Shown here: positions 48,258 through 59,306 of the stretch, piece after piece | Layout: each line of letters begins with the position of its first letter | Position numbering within the stretch: position 1 is the stretch's first letter | DNA from: Chiua virens | Taxonomy: Eukaryota > Basidiomycota > Agaricomycetes > Boletales > Boletaceae | NCBI GenBank assembly: GCA_019787685.1 | Contig: JAHNUO010000005.1 | Span: forward strand, 124,001-188,000 | Direction: 5' to 3' | DNA: 64,000 bases | Made by a program: the position numbers and the translations under genes | Notes under the pieces: model-generated | Seen by the model: only the letters and a program-made list of their open reading frames with translations | What the model was told of the DNA's origin: nothing | Database searches by the model: none

Positions 48258-49604
48258 TCACGGCGTCACCCTCAACTTGGAGAACAAGGTCATCAAGGCC
48301 AAAGCCCAACGTTCGAATTGCTCCTTGGAGACGAACAACAAGGCTTGCGAGAGCACTGCTTTGATGATTTGTGCCGACATCCCCTTTAGACAGGTATGAG
48401 CACCGTTCGGGAACGGAATAAAAAATGCCTCACTTGATACCAACCGACGAAGCCTTCCGTCTGAAGCACACGGATCAACAGCCCAAGCGCTCCCGCCTGT
48501 TTTGCTTTTGCAGGCGGGCGTGAGGAGCTCGGGAGTTCGTTTTCACCGCTGGTGTCACTCTCAGACGTACGGGCTTGGATACGCACTTTGGCCATGATAT
48601 AAGGATACGTCACCTGTCCCCTGGTTTCAGCCTCGAGTCAAGGAACCAAGGTAGGAGGAAATGACGCACGATAGTAGCGAGCGTCTTGCTGAATGCGCCA
48701 ATCAAAAAGGTCATTCCAGGGGTGAGCTTGTCCGCTGCACCAGCTGCGGCCCTCGCAAGGAGAAGAATGTTCTTCAGACGCTCATATACGCCATAAGTGA
48801 TCGCGGGGTTTACGGTGAGAACCATACCCGGCTTGATCCCTAACCAGAGCCCCGTGACGCCCTCCTCGCGGATGATCTCTCGAGCGACACCAAAGAATGA
48901 GTCGTTCCTTGGCGTCACTGGATTCAAGCTGGCCATTCTCGCTGACGTTTTTAGCGTGTGAGGAACGGCCGACTTGTTGTCGAGTCGCGATGACGGAGAC
49001 AGGGATAGTGAAAATCTGGGAGAGGGCGCCGGCTACCGCACCGAGAGATAACTCGGCAGCGGTGGATAACACGGGCGCCTTGGAACCAGGACGGGCCCTC
49101 GTAGAAAGACGTTTGATGTAGGCGGTGCGGAGGAAGGAATAGAAGAAAAAGTAGGCATATTCTGCCGACGCTCGCTTCAGACTTGGGGAGCCGATCAAGA
49201 GTAGAACAAAGACGCACGCATAGAAAAGGTATTGAGCATCGTCGCCGCGAATCCACGATACCACCCCGAGATGCCTTCTTCCTGGAGGATGTCCATCAAG
49301 ACGCTCAGCATCGTCGGTTTATCTTTGCGTTTGCCTTTGGTCGTTGTCGACGTAGCCTGAATCCGAGTCTTTGCGCTGCGAAGTTGGACTCAGTGTTTGC
49401 CTGATGTTAAACTGAACTTTCACGTACACATCTAGTGGGTATACGACGCTGTTGGGACATTGTGGATTAGGGTCTCGCGAATGTTTGTTGTGCATATGTA
49501 GACACTTACGCATTGCTGAAACACGCACCAAGAGCACCAGCCAAGGCAGCACCAAAGGGGGTCAACTGCTGTGAGGGCGCCGCAGGCTTTGACTGGACAG
49601 ACAT
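48258..49604 (-). CDS. Peroxisomal adenine nucleotide carrier (ANT1/PMP47-like)
   Basis: Mitochondrial carrier family (SLC25A17 type), expected to exchange ATP/AMP or cofactors across the peroxisomal membrane. It starts QSKPAAPSQQLTPFGAALAG; repeat 1 signature YPLDVAKTRIQA and ILQEEGISGWYRGFAATML; repeat 2 AGALSQIFTIPVSVIATRQQ and EEGVTGLWLGIKPGMVL; repeat 3 TYPYIMAKVRIQA, then TEGFVGWYQ spliced to GMSAQIIKAVLSQALLF, typical of this subfamily. The end is at 48,258. The T5 run at 48,948-48,952 carries one base too many relative to the frame needed between SHAK and SLNPVTPRNDSF. Convergence of three carrier repeats makes the family call safe; the peroxisomal assignment rests on the C-terminal motif. 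Confidence 0.87.
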
Positions 49605-49694
49605 GGTGGTGTATTGAAGACAACCAGTAAGTCAATCAAGCTAGCGCCGGACGTCAACCGGAAGCTGATCGGCTCAAAGCAGAATCACATGATT

Positions 49695-50628
49695 TTAAGT
49701 AAATGACCCGGAGACTTTGGATCCTAACATGTACAAACAACGCCTATTCACAACGAATACATGACTTGCATTTTCAATCCAATCACACCACCACCACGTC
49801 CATCCCACCCAGGTAATCTCTGCGCGACACACCGGGCATCTATATTGCGAGTCTATCAGGGATCAATAGAATATTTTCAGATCCAGGTACTCACCTAGCC
49901 ACAGGTGCCCTCTCCATCGCAAGTACCATGCTTCTTCTGATGGTCGATTTGACTGCTGTAAAGAGGCACTGACCACAGCATACATGTCCACACGGAGTTA
50001 GAGTTGCGTTGGTTGGAGGAGAGAAGCAGATGGGGCATGTATATGCGGTGAGAGGTTCTGGCATCAATATGGAGGGCGCGGCAGTCTCAGCGGCATTCGA
50101 GAGAAGTGCTCGAGATGGAGAAGCTGGATTTTCGTGCACGATGATTGGACTACCAGGAGTGGTCCGGTCTGTTTGCGTGAGCTCGATGGTCGGATCATCT
50201 GAGTCGGAGATTTCGATGGGAGCGGAGAGGTAGAGTGGCGTCGCGGCGGCACACTGGTCGGTGAGAACGCGATTCGAGGATGGGGATACTTGGAAGGATT
50301 CCGCGCTTGTTGCCAGCGGGTGAGGTGCATCGGCGTCGTCGGGGACTATGTCTGGCGGGATCTCCCAAGTCGAGATCTGAGTGAGGGTGCTGGCGCTGGG
50401 CTGGCTAGTATCATTATCTGCGAGTGGGGATGGTTGTTGGTCGAAACTTGGATGCACTGCGATGTCCGAGTCAACCTCGACCCGCCGTCGCTTTTGCCTC
50501 CGACGATCAGAGTCAGTTGGGTCGTTTGCGTCGGCGTCCGTCATGCTCGGGCGAGGCAGTGCGATGGACGACGCTGACGTCTGCGGGGCAGGGAGGGACA
50601 GGGAGTCTGTGTCTTGAAGGGTGCTCAT
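49695..50628 (-). CDS. RING-finger protein (SUMO-targeted ubiquitin ligase-like)
   Basis: Two exons: 50,628-49,897 and one ending 49,695, joined by an intron with GTGAGT and an acceptor at AATATAG. The long N-terminal region is disordered and acidic with a KRRRVEVDSD-type nuclear signal and hydrophobic-acidic patches (IEISDSDD, IELTQTD) that look like SUMO-interacting motifs. The C-terminal RING is C-x2-C (CPIC), CGHVCCGQCLF, and CPVCRAE across the exon junction, giving all eight ligands. The layout matches RNF4/Slx8/Rfp1-type E3 ligases, which act in the nucleus. The C-terminal tail after CPVCRAE is Trp-rich and may be partly an annotation artefact. Divergent from ERV41. Confidence 0.78.
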
Positions 50629-50765
50629 CGTGGCCGACGACGAGGAGAATATTGCGTAATAACGGACCGTGGGTGTCTGGGGTCACTCAATGAAACACTG
50701 ACACGTTGACGTCGTAGAAAAAGTCTACCAACACTACGACTCACTTCTGATTCCAGTGGTCACGA

Positions 50766-52718
50766 ATGTCTGTACTACAGAACCAGGACAAATCTTTCCT
50801 CGACCAGCTCGACAGCGCCGTCCCCGCTGGTCTCACCCGCTTCGATGCGTTCCCAAAACTTCCCTCGACTTACAAAGCCCGCTCTGAATCTCGCGGCTTC
50901 CTCACTCTTTTCGTTATTCTTCTCGCTTTCCTTCTTGTCTTGAATGATCTCGCAGAATATATCTGGGGCTGGCCAGATTATGAGTTCAGCGTCGACCCTG
51001 ACTCCTCGAGTTACATGAACGTAAATGTGGACATGGTCGTGAACACTCCTTGCCAGTGTATGTACCCAGCGAGCGTCAGTTTATTGCACTAGTACTTGAC
51101 TCCCGTGCAACGATAGACCTCTCCGTGGATCTGCGCTGACGTGATTGGCGACCGTCTGTTCCTTAGCAAGGGTTTCCGCCGTGACGGGGTATGTCTCTGG
51201 ATTTCTGTTCCGATTCTTCGAGTCTGATCAGTACCCGTAGACTGTATTCGATATGGGGCAAGCCACCACACTAAAGTGCGTTCTGTGTTCATTGCCCATA
51301 CTGGTTCTCACGTGAGACTTCATTCGTAGTGAGCACGCAAAAGCCCTCTCCGCTCGTCAGGCCGTTGCCCAATCAAGAAAATCCCGTGGATTCTTCTCGT
51401 TTTGGCAACGTACCCAACCAGAATACCGTCCTACATATAACCACAAATCAGATGGCGATGCTTGCCGAATCTACGGCACGCTTGGGGTTAAGAAGGTTAC
51501 TGGTAGGTTCCACCTTCATGTTCCCAAGCCGTTTCTCAGTCGTGGCCATTTCCAGCCAACTTGCATGTCACTACTCTTGGTCATGGATATTCAAGTGCTG
51601 TTCACATACCCCACGATAGTACGTCTACTCTTGGTGACGTCACTAACCCCATATCGACCCTGTTGTCCTAGAAATGAATCTCTCTCATGTCATCACTGAG
51701 TTCTCGTTCGGCCCATATTTCCCTGATATTGCTCAGCCACTTGACTATTCCTTTGAGGTTGCGAAAGATCGTACGTGTTATTCTGCAATAGCTCGTCCGT
51801 AACAGGTGACCTACCTTGTTTCCTTTCCACAGATTTCATGGCATATCAATATTACCTTCATGTGGTCCCCACTACATACATTGCACCGCGGTCCAAGCCT
51901 CTTCAGACGAATCAATACAGCGTTACGCACTACATTCGCAAACTTGAGGATCATCAAGCTACTCCTGGCATTTTCTTCAAGTTTGATTTGGATCCGATGC
52001 TTATCACGATCCACCAACGCACGACCTCGTTCGCCTCAGCTATTCATCAGGTACGCACCATCACCTTTCCAACGGTGAGCACTGACATATTCTCATTAGA
52101 TGTGTTGGTGTTATCGGAGGTGTATTTATCTGTGCTTCCTATTTCCTCCGCGTGAGCGTCCGTGCTGTCGAGGCCGTCTCCGGTGCAGACTCGACTCCAG
52201 GAATCGTTGCTGCAGAATCCACCGGTGTCAAACGCAAATGGGCCGGTGGACACCTCCGCGCGCGACCTAGCACAAGCAGCGGACGGGTCGTACGTCAGGG
52301 TAGTGGGTGGGTCGTCGAAGGCGCTGGAACGCCGTATTCGACAACACCTCTAACAGGCGGGTTTGGGCCCACAAGCCCGTACCCATACACGCCCTATGCG
52401 ACGACTCCTACTGCACCGCCACCACCCTCTGCAACTTCGGCGCCATTTGTTCCCGGTTCCGTGCCTCCGACACCGGGCGTCGGGCTTGGACTTGGCACAC
52501 CAGCGTTTACGCATTCGCGGACGCCTAGTCTGATGGGTGGGCAGACCAGGTCACCTAGTATGTTGGGTGGACACGCGGGTATATTGGGCGTGAATGGGGA
52601 CGGTGCTGGCGCGGGTGCTGCAGGGGTACCATTACCGGCGTCGCCACTACCAGGGTCAGTCCCCGCTACGCCGATGGTCCCTCCGCCACCTATCAAGTCT
52701 GCGAGAAAGGATGACTAG
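50766..52718 (+). CDS. ERV41: Erv41-type COPII vesicle protein with Gly/Pro-rich tail, one apparent frameshift
   Basis: ER-Golgi cargo-receptor subunit. Start MSVLQNQDKSFLDQLD; then RFDAFPKLPSTYKARSESRG, membrane helix LTLFVILLAFLLVLNDLAEYI, lumenal domain (CQYLSVDLRDVIGDR, SFGPYFPDIAQPLDYSFEV, YQYYLHVVPTTYI, PGIFFKFDLDPMLI), second helix GVIGGVFICASYFLRV. The cytosolic tail is about 170 residues of Gly/Pro/Ser/Thr repeats (PYPYTPYATTPTAPPPP), much longer than the short tail of yeast Erv41. Near 51,137 one extra T creates a TGA in VDLRDV. Introns are short and otherwise phase correctly. Confidence 0.88.
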
Positions 52719-52925
52719 TGATTGCAGATGGTCGATACGTTTGATTGGGTAATGTAGAATCGGTTGCCTGTCGATGGACTCATGTCGGTCGTGTAAATCG
52801 GATGCATGTACTTTGTCCAAAATCGAGGGATAGTGTGGATGGGACATGCTCGAGCTGACATTGTTTTATTGTGGCTGCCCGACTCAGCTACTGCCAGTTG
52901 CCACGGCACGTTCACAACAAACGCG

Positions 52926-54145
52926 ATGACATCCTACAATATTGTCCTTCCGAATGCCCTGAACACCCCTGGAATCAAAAGACTCAGGAATAAGCGTGTC
53001 GTGCTTGCCTCTGCTAGCCCGCGCCGAAGCGAGATTTTTCGAACGCTCGTAAGTCTGTCCGAGCTGCAGCTCTTCGTGCCCAAGACGGCTGCTATCTCAA
53101 TCAACTTCTTATTGTGACCATCCCCTCGCACCTCCTCACGCGCACACGCACACGTCTGACGAATGTTTGATACCTAAACACTGGCATCTAGGGTCTCGCA
53201 CCCGAGATCGTCCCATCCAAGTTCGCCGAGAACCTGCCCCTGTCTTCGTTTGAGCAGATTCATGAATATCCGGTTGCGACAGCGACGCACAAGGCGATCG
53301 AGGTGTATGAGAGGCTCGTGGTACGTCACCCATCGCGACCCGTCGGACGCGAGTGCGAGCGATGATGGCGTTTCCAGACCGAGAACCCGGACAACCCTCC
53401 GGATCTTGTTATCGGTGGTGAGCCGCTTCGTTTTCTCATGTCCATGATCATGGCGCGATGCGCCCTTGCCTCTTTTTCTGACGTTCACGCGTTCGGTATT
53501 GACACCATCGACAGCGGACACGGTCGTGTTCACACACGCGCTCCCATCGACGACACTCGAGATGGAGCTGGGCACCCGACAGGAACTCTTGGAAAAACCG
53601 ACCTCCAAAGCCGATCATGTACGCATGTTGCAAGATCTGAATGGGAACGTGTGTGAAGTCGTCACCGGCGTGTCTTTGGGTGAGTCTCACATTCGGGGTG
53701 TGTATCGGACGAGTGCGATCCGGTTCTGTCGGCATTCTTAGTTTACCCCGTCCTCACGATCCCTGGATATGCGACGCGGTGAGTCTTGCATCTGTCTGCT
53801 CGTCGTGTTTATTTTCGGATGCGATTTGTATTTGGGATATAGGGAGATGGACGAACGGACACTCGTACACTTCTTGGACAATGAACTGCATATCCTCCAA
53901 GCGTATGTCGAGAACGGAGAAGGATATGACAGAGCAGGTGGTTTTGCAGTGCAGGTGCGCCTTTCTGCCCACGACACGTCATCTGTACCAGTGCACATAT
54001 ATTCAACGTGTTCTAGGGCCTCGGGAGCATTCTCATTCGTAAGATAGATGGCGATTACAATAACGTCGTCGGATTTCCTGGAGCATCATTTTTCAAGTTT
54101 CTCGATAGATTGGCAGAGGAAGAAGTAGACTTTCTACAGATATGA
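52926..54145 (+). CDS. Maf/ASMTL-type nucleotide pyrophosphatase
   Basis: House-cleaning enzyme that hydrolyses non-canonical nucleoside triphosphates, probably cytosolic. Start MTSYNIVLPNALNTPG; signature RVVLASASPRRSEIFRTL; EIVPSKFAENLP; HEYPVATATHKAIEV; VIGADTVVF (catalytic Asp); EKPTSKADHVRMLQDL; EVVTGVSL; then EMDERTLVHFLDN, GYDRAGGFAVQGLGSILI and GDYNNVVGFPGASFFKFL. It ends at TGA 54,143-54,145. Seven or so exons join in phase with no break. Family motifs are complete. Confidence 0.9.
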
Positions 54146-54253
54146 TGCAAGTACTGATATAGAAATCTGTACCGACCACCTCACTTTCTTTGAGAACAGG
54201 CAAGTTCGTGCGGATGAGGTCGCTGAATCGACATTTTAAAGAGAGAATCAGAT

Positions 54254-54462
54254 TCATTCCTCACTGACTTCTATCGGCTCGGAGGCTGGTTCGAACTCCT
54301 TCAGAACCTGGTAAGTAGGACTAAAGGTCGTGCTCGATGATCAACAAGTCCTCGTACCTTGAAAGTGACACAGTCCTGCACTGGGTCCACTATTGACCGA
54401 TACGTTTCCTCGTAGGAATGTATTTTATCATCCCACTCCTCTGCTGCATCGGCTGCGGTCAT
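54254..54462 (-). CDS. Small acidic protein, 52 residues, two exons, novel
   Basis: Exon 1 is 54,462-54,358 (105 bases) and exon 2 is 54,307-54,254 (54 bases including TGA). The 50-base intron starts GTACGA and ends CTTACCAG, and the phase is 0. The protein begins MTAADAAEEWDDKIHSYEET, continues YRSIVDPVQDCVTFK, and ends EFEPASEPIEVSEE: acidic, one Cys, no signal peptide, no membrane span. It lies just downstream of and convergent to the Maf gene, with only 108 bases between stops. It could be a small mitochondrial or complex subunit, but I recognise no family. Confidence 0.55.
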
Positions 54463-54910
54463 TTACTCCTATGAATATTACATTCCACGAACATTCCTGT
54501 AGTTTGTCGTATAAACAATTTCGTAGGATCTGCAGACCCTCGAGGGGTGATTCAAGTGAGGCGTGTGTTTAGACCCGACAGACTGGTCCACTCATTCGTC
54601 ACGAGTACTTTCCGTGTGTCAAAGCCCCGCCAAGAAACGGTCGAAATGACCGAAGTCGATCAAATCGAAGCCATCTGGATGGTGTTTCAGGAGTATTAAG
54701 TTAGGGGCATATGAGCTTAGATAAGCCATAGCCATTGCACTGCCGCAGTGGAGATGAGTGGCACTGGGGCGACTTGCTGGACGACGTGTTCACTTTCTTT
54801 TGTTCATTTTCTTTTGTCGCTTCATTTGGTGTGGGTCTCTCTTGCTATATCATAACCTGTCCCCAGGACATCACAGCCTAACCTTTTGTATCCGTTCCCC
54901 CACTTCCAAC
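54463..54910. other. Divergent promoter region
   Basis: Between the 52-residue gene (minus) and SPT2 (plus). A pyrimidine-rich TTTCTTTTGTTC stretch at ~54,790-54,820 lies just upstream of the SPT2 start and is typical of fungal promoters. Confidence 0.5.
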
Positions 54911-56463
54911 ATGTCTGGGTTCGCTGCTCTCATGGCGCTCAGCGCATCTCAGACAAAGGAAGCGCAGAGTGCTGTACAAGTGGTACTCGAGCAGCGCCAT
55001 CGGAACGAAGAACTTAGACGCAAGAAACAAGAAGAAGCCGAGCGCAAGGCCCGCGAGGAAGAGGCAAAGCTTCGTCAGAAACGGTTCGAGGATGAGAAGA
55101 AACAGCGGGAGCTCGAGGCGAAACGGGAGGCCGACCAAGGACGGATACTGGCCGAGCAGATGCGACGGGAGGAGGAAGCTCGGAATGTGTTGCTCCACGG
55201 ACCCAAAAAGGCAAAGCAACATGGGCCGAAATGGCCGACGTCGCAGTCGGGAATCAAAGAAGAGGTGCGCAGACGACGGGCGGGGGATGGCGACGATGAC
55301 GATTTGAGGTCGGGGTCACCCGCGATGGTGTTGACGAGGGAGGAGAAGCGCCAGCGGAGGGTGGAAGCGGAGCTGCGTCGCACATACCAGGTCAAGCGCG
55401 GTTCGTCTGGTTACAGCAAGGCTGGCCGACGACTCCCGGGTGGGGCCATAGATTCCCCGTCGGGATCCACAATGGACTCGGGCAGCTCTGCGCAGTCGGT
55501 CAAGGCGCGCCTCGCTGCGCTCCCCAACACGCTGACAAAGCTCAACGTGAACAAGCGGGACGTAAGGACGATCGACGAGATCCTTCAGGACAGAGCCAAA
55601 GCAAAGAATGTGGTTCTCGATGGTGAGGACGCCAAGGAATTCAACGACTGGTTCGGAAAGTCGAAGAAGAAGGAATCCAACTCCCTTCCCAGTACACAGT
55701 CGAGCGCCTCAGTTGCATCTGACTCGTCCTCGGGTACCAATTCACCTGGGCCGGGCGGCGCAAGTAAGTCCATTTTCCTAGAATATCTCTCTTGCGCTAT
55801 GGTACCCAACTGCCGTCTCATGCATAGAGGCCGGGTCGCAGCCGCCGGGTAAATCGCAACCTTCAGTTGCTACTAGCAAGCTAGCATCCGCGTCTGCAGC
55901 GAAGTCATCCTCGCAATCTAGGCCTATTCTGACCGCCAAGACATCCTCGTCGACGATTCCCAAGGTCTTGTCTACCGCCAAGTCTTCGCAACCTAGAAGT
56001 CCAGACACAAGACCACAAACTGGCAAATCCGGAGCAGTATCAGGTGGTGCACCTCCCCGATCGGGCGGCCTACCACCCAAGAAACGACCACGGTCGCCTT
56101 CGCTTTCACCCCCTCCACCGAAGCGACGTGCGTCTGAACCTGAGAACACGCTTAGCTCTGAGATTTGGAAGCTGTTCGGCAAGGACCGGAGGTCGTACGT
56201 TGCACGGGACGTACTGAGTGATGATGAAGATATGGAGGCGGACGCGAAGCGCCATGATGAAAGAAGAATTGCGCAGGTCGGTCCACTTATATTTATATTC
56301 CTTTATCATATTTTTTGTACGATCCGTGGTCCATGGATCGCTCACGCGCATATACCCTTACAGTGCCCGGTTCGCGAAACGCGAAGACGAGATTGCCCTC
56401 GAAGAGGAGAAGCGCCGCGAGGAAGAGAAGCGCAGGCGAAAGCGCGAAAGGCAGGGCATATGA
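54911..56463 (+). CDS. SPT2: SPT2 chromatin protein (histone H3-H4 chaperone)
   Basis: Nuclear DNA/histone-binding protein linked to transcription elongation. Start MSGFAALMALSASQTKE; a long charged coiled coil (residues ~20-100, Glu/Lys/Arg rich); REEKRQRRVEAELRR; KARLAALPNTLTKLN; Ser-rich linker; an intron after GPGGA; a second linker with Pro/Ser/Lys; and the C-terminal SPT2 domain (EIWKLFGKDRRSYVARDVLS, DDEDMEADAK, then FAKREDEIALEEEKRREEEK). The last intron's phase (after ERRIAQ at ~56,277) does not fit the YSARFAKRED frame by one base, so either the acceptor differs or a base is wrong. Ends at 56,463. Confidence 0.88.
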
Positions 56464-57195
56464 TTCCTGTCCCTCCCCCATCGTCCATGCTATCCTATTG
56501 CATACCCTCCACTTTATTCATATCCTGCACCCGAACGTTGCATACCAATCCACACATACACAACCAAACATACGCTGTTCGTGGTCCTCCATGTTTCCCC
56601 TAACTTGCTGCTCTGCTGTCCAAGGATAATCCCACTCAAGATTCCGCTCGGATCCGTCTTTACCTCCTTTTTTTGTTTTTGTTTTTGATTTATGCGTAGA
56701 TGCGCCCAAGGTACAGGGATCGAACGTTCACAACGGCACGCCATTATCAACTCTCACTTTTCTTTTGTTCACTTTTTTGGGATCACATCCCGCATTATTC
56801 TTGGTAGGATTCGACCGGATTCACAACGATGCCCCCATCCATCACACAATAAATATATATCTATGTCCCCTCTTTTCCTTCCCTGTGTTCCGTTCCACTT
56901 TGAGCGTTGTTGTTTTCTTTCGGTTGCAATTGCCCCACTGTATTCGCATAGGCTACGCTCTTGTCACAACTCGCATACGAGTCCAATGTTTTCACTTGCA
57001 TGTTTTAACCAGCAATATAAGGCTGGTTTATAAACGCGAAACGTATAATTACACGAATAGATTATACGGGGAGCGAAAAAAGATACATGAGACAGCGATC
57101 AACAATAAAATGAACTCTACACATATGCGTCGAGTATACAACAAGACGAGGCCAGCCAGAGTGTTGGTGTCGAATCGGAGACAAGTGGACCTCGC
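56464..57195. other. Convergent 3' region
   Basis: Between SPT2 (plus) and the CFIm68-like gene (minus); T-rich, holding both 3' UTRs. Only chance frames. Confidence 0.55.
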
Positions 57196-58796
57196 TCAGC
57201 TCCCGTCGTCCGTTCTGAAGCGTTTGGCTTGAGGATACTGACCGCCCTGACCTTGCATAAACGCAGGATTGAAGTGTCCTTGCATGCCATGTCCGCCGCC
57301 GCGTCCGCTGCTGCCACCACCGGCCATCATTCCCATACCTATAAACGAATACATCCAAGAGGACCTCCGTAAGAAAAACAGCGCGAGGGAAAGAAGAGAC
57401 CGCTAAAAACTCATACCCATTCCGCCACGTCCGCCACCCATCATTCCACCACCACCGCGCTGGCCCTTGCGGGATCATTCCACCGCGTCCACCCCCCACG
57501 AACCCGGTGCCCATGCCGCCGCCGCCGAACCCGCCCATGCCCATGTTCCCCATGGCCATTGCGTTCATCATACCCATGCCTCCCATACCCATGGGGCCCA
57601 TGCCACCCATCATGTTATTCATCCCTCCGCCCCGCATCATGCCGCCGCCCATCATGCCACCCCCACGTTGCATTCCGCCTCCCATCATGCCACCGCCGCC
57701 CAATTGAGAGCCACCCCCGCGGAAGCTGCCGCCGCCACCCCCACGGCCCATGGCCCCACCACCTCCAGACTGCATTGCTGTACCTTGCGCTCGTTGTTCA
57801 CGCGGCGGCGGTTCTGTGGACCGAGATTCCTCAACTTGTGAATCATCACGCATACATACACCTTTCTCACCTTTGGGAAGCGTTCGGAAAGGATTCCCTT
57901 GTGAGGCTGAAGTGAACGTGGCAGTCGCACGTCTATTTTGAAAGTCACTGGGGAGACTGGTTCGTCACTTGCAACAGTCCAAGAACAGACCACGTACTTG
58001 TTATCAAACCAGGTTTTGAGTGCATTAGCATTTTCAAAGCTTCCACATTCTGTGTAGGCAACTCTGCAAACTAGCCGTCAGATGTCATGAAATCAAAGTC
58101 TTGTCCGGACCCACCCTTTGCTCTTGCCATTTACTTTATGTTCCGAAAATGTGATATCTCGGTGGTCAATCGCAACCCCGACATTCAGAGCGACTTGACG
58201 CAAGTCCTCGTCTGTAGTCCACTGTAAAAAAACAAGCGTTGGCACGCAACGCAAAGAGAAACGCTCAGAACAGATTGCACAACCAAACACTAATCGACAG
58301 GATAGAGAACGGACCCATTGCAGATCCCCAATGTACAACGCATCATATCCCATCATCGACGGGTCCACGTTTCCACCGCCATGTCCACCGCCCGAGTGAT
58401 AGCTCCCGTTCATTGCAACGTCGTGTCCTAGCGGCTCCGGTTTTGTGTGACTGACATGGCTTGCAATCGGGTTGCTGGTGGCGGAATGCGCACGGGAGGC
58501 TTCAGTCGAATAATGCCAAGGTCACGGTCTGCTTTGTGTCTTCGTCTTCATCCGTTCGTGGACGCTTGTCGCCTGTCAAAGGCTCGACCGGGGGGCTCAC
58601 TGCTTCGACAGGTTCTTCGACCTGTACTTCATCTTGGAAGGCATCGTCCTTTATTCGTCATTGGTACAAAAGCAACCGACGTCACCCCAAGTCAGCAAAA
58701 CGGGGCCTATATGCGCTCGAGGGTACCTACCTGTTCCGTCTTGCTCGTCGCAAAACCATCGTCTTCGCCATAGATGTCAAAATCGTCCTCAGGCAT
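57196..58796 (-). CDS. CFIm68/CPSF6-like RNA-binding protein, RRM plus Gly/Met-rich tail
   Basis: Pre-mRNA 3' processing factor-like protein. Start [19 protein letters not shown], then an acidic exon ([17 protein letters not shown]). The RRM comprises ALYIGDLQW (RNP2), [31 protein letters not shown] (RNP1) and [20 protein letters not shown], ending [11 protein letters not shown]; the [15 protein letters not shown] pattern is typical of CFIm68. The C-terminal half is a long Gly/Met low-complexity region ([14 protein letters not shown] type repeats, 57,480-57,760) and the end is [11 protein letters not shown] at 57,196. Two single-base breaks (about 58,511 and 57,464) interrupt otherwise coherent coding. 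Confidence 0.8.
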
Positions 58797-59306
58797 GACT
58801 CAAAAACAGAATTTTTCGAGCGAAGGCAACAACACTTGTTTTTGCACTAGAAAGAGGACAGAAATGACAGGATTGGTTGAGTACCGACGTGCACATGATG
58901 ATAGCAACAGGCACAGAAAGGGGGGCAACACGACAACGACAGTCAAGAGGGAAAATGAGCTCAGCGCATATACAGAAGATGAAATGAATGGTTCTGTGCG
59001 CTACAGGATCAGCGACACGGAAGGGTGGGAGGGTCTCTTACAGGATTAGGTATATGGATACAGTGATTGTGATTAATGCAGGATTCCGACCGTTGGTCTA
59101 TACAGTTTTGTAGGTAGACGATAAACACGCGCTCCTTCGCGAGCGGACGAGTAAGAATCTGTTGAGGCGGGAGAGGGCGTCGGGACGATGCAATGAGAAA
59201 GTGGTCAAGATTGTTGGTTTGGTTTCAGTGGCTGTATTAACTGCGCTTTGTTTGGCGTTGTTTTGTTCCGGTGGCCAGCAATCGGGGGTACTACTACTAC
59301 CATATA
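58797..59306. other. Intergenic, no gene recognised
   Basis: 5' flank of the CFIm68-like gene and 3' flank of DENND6, both minus strand. Only short unsupported frames. Confidence 0.5.

Noticed and set aside
57467..57841. His/Ala-rich plus-strand frame
   Set aside because: Shadow of the Gly/Met-rich tail of the CFIm68-like gene on the minus strand.
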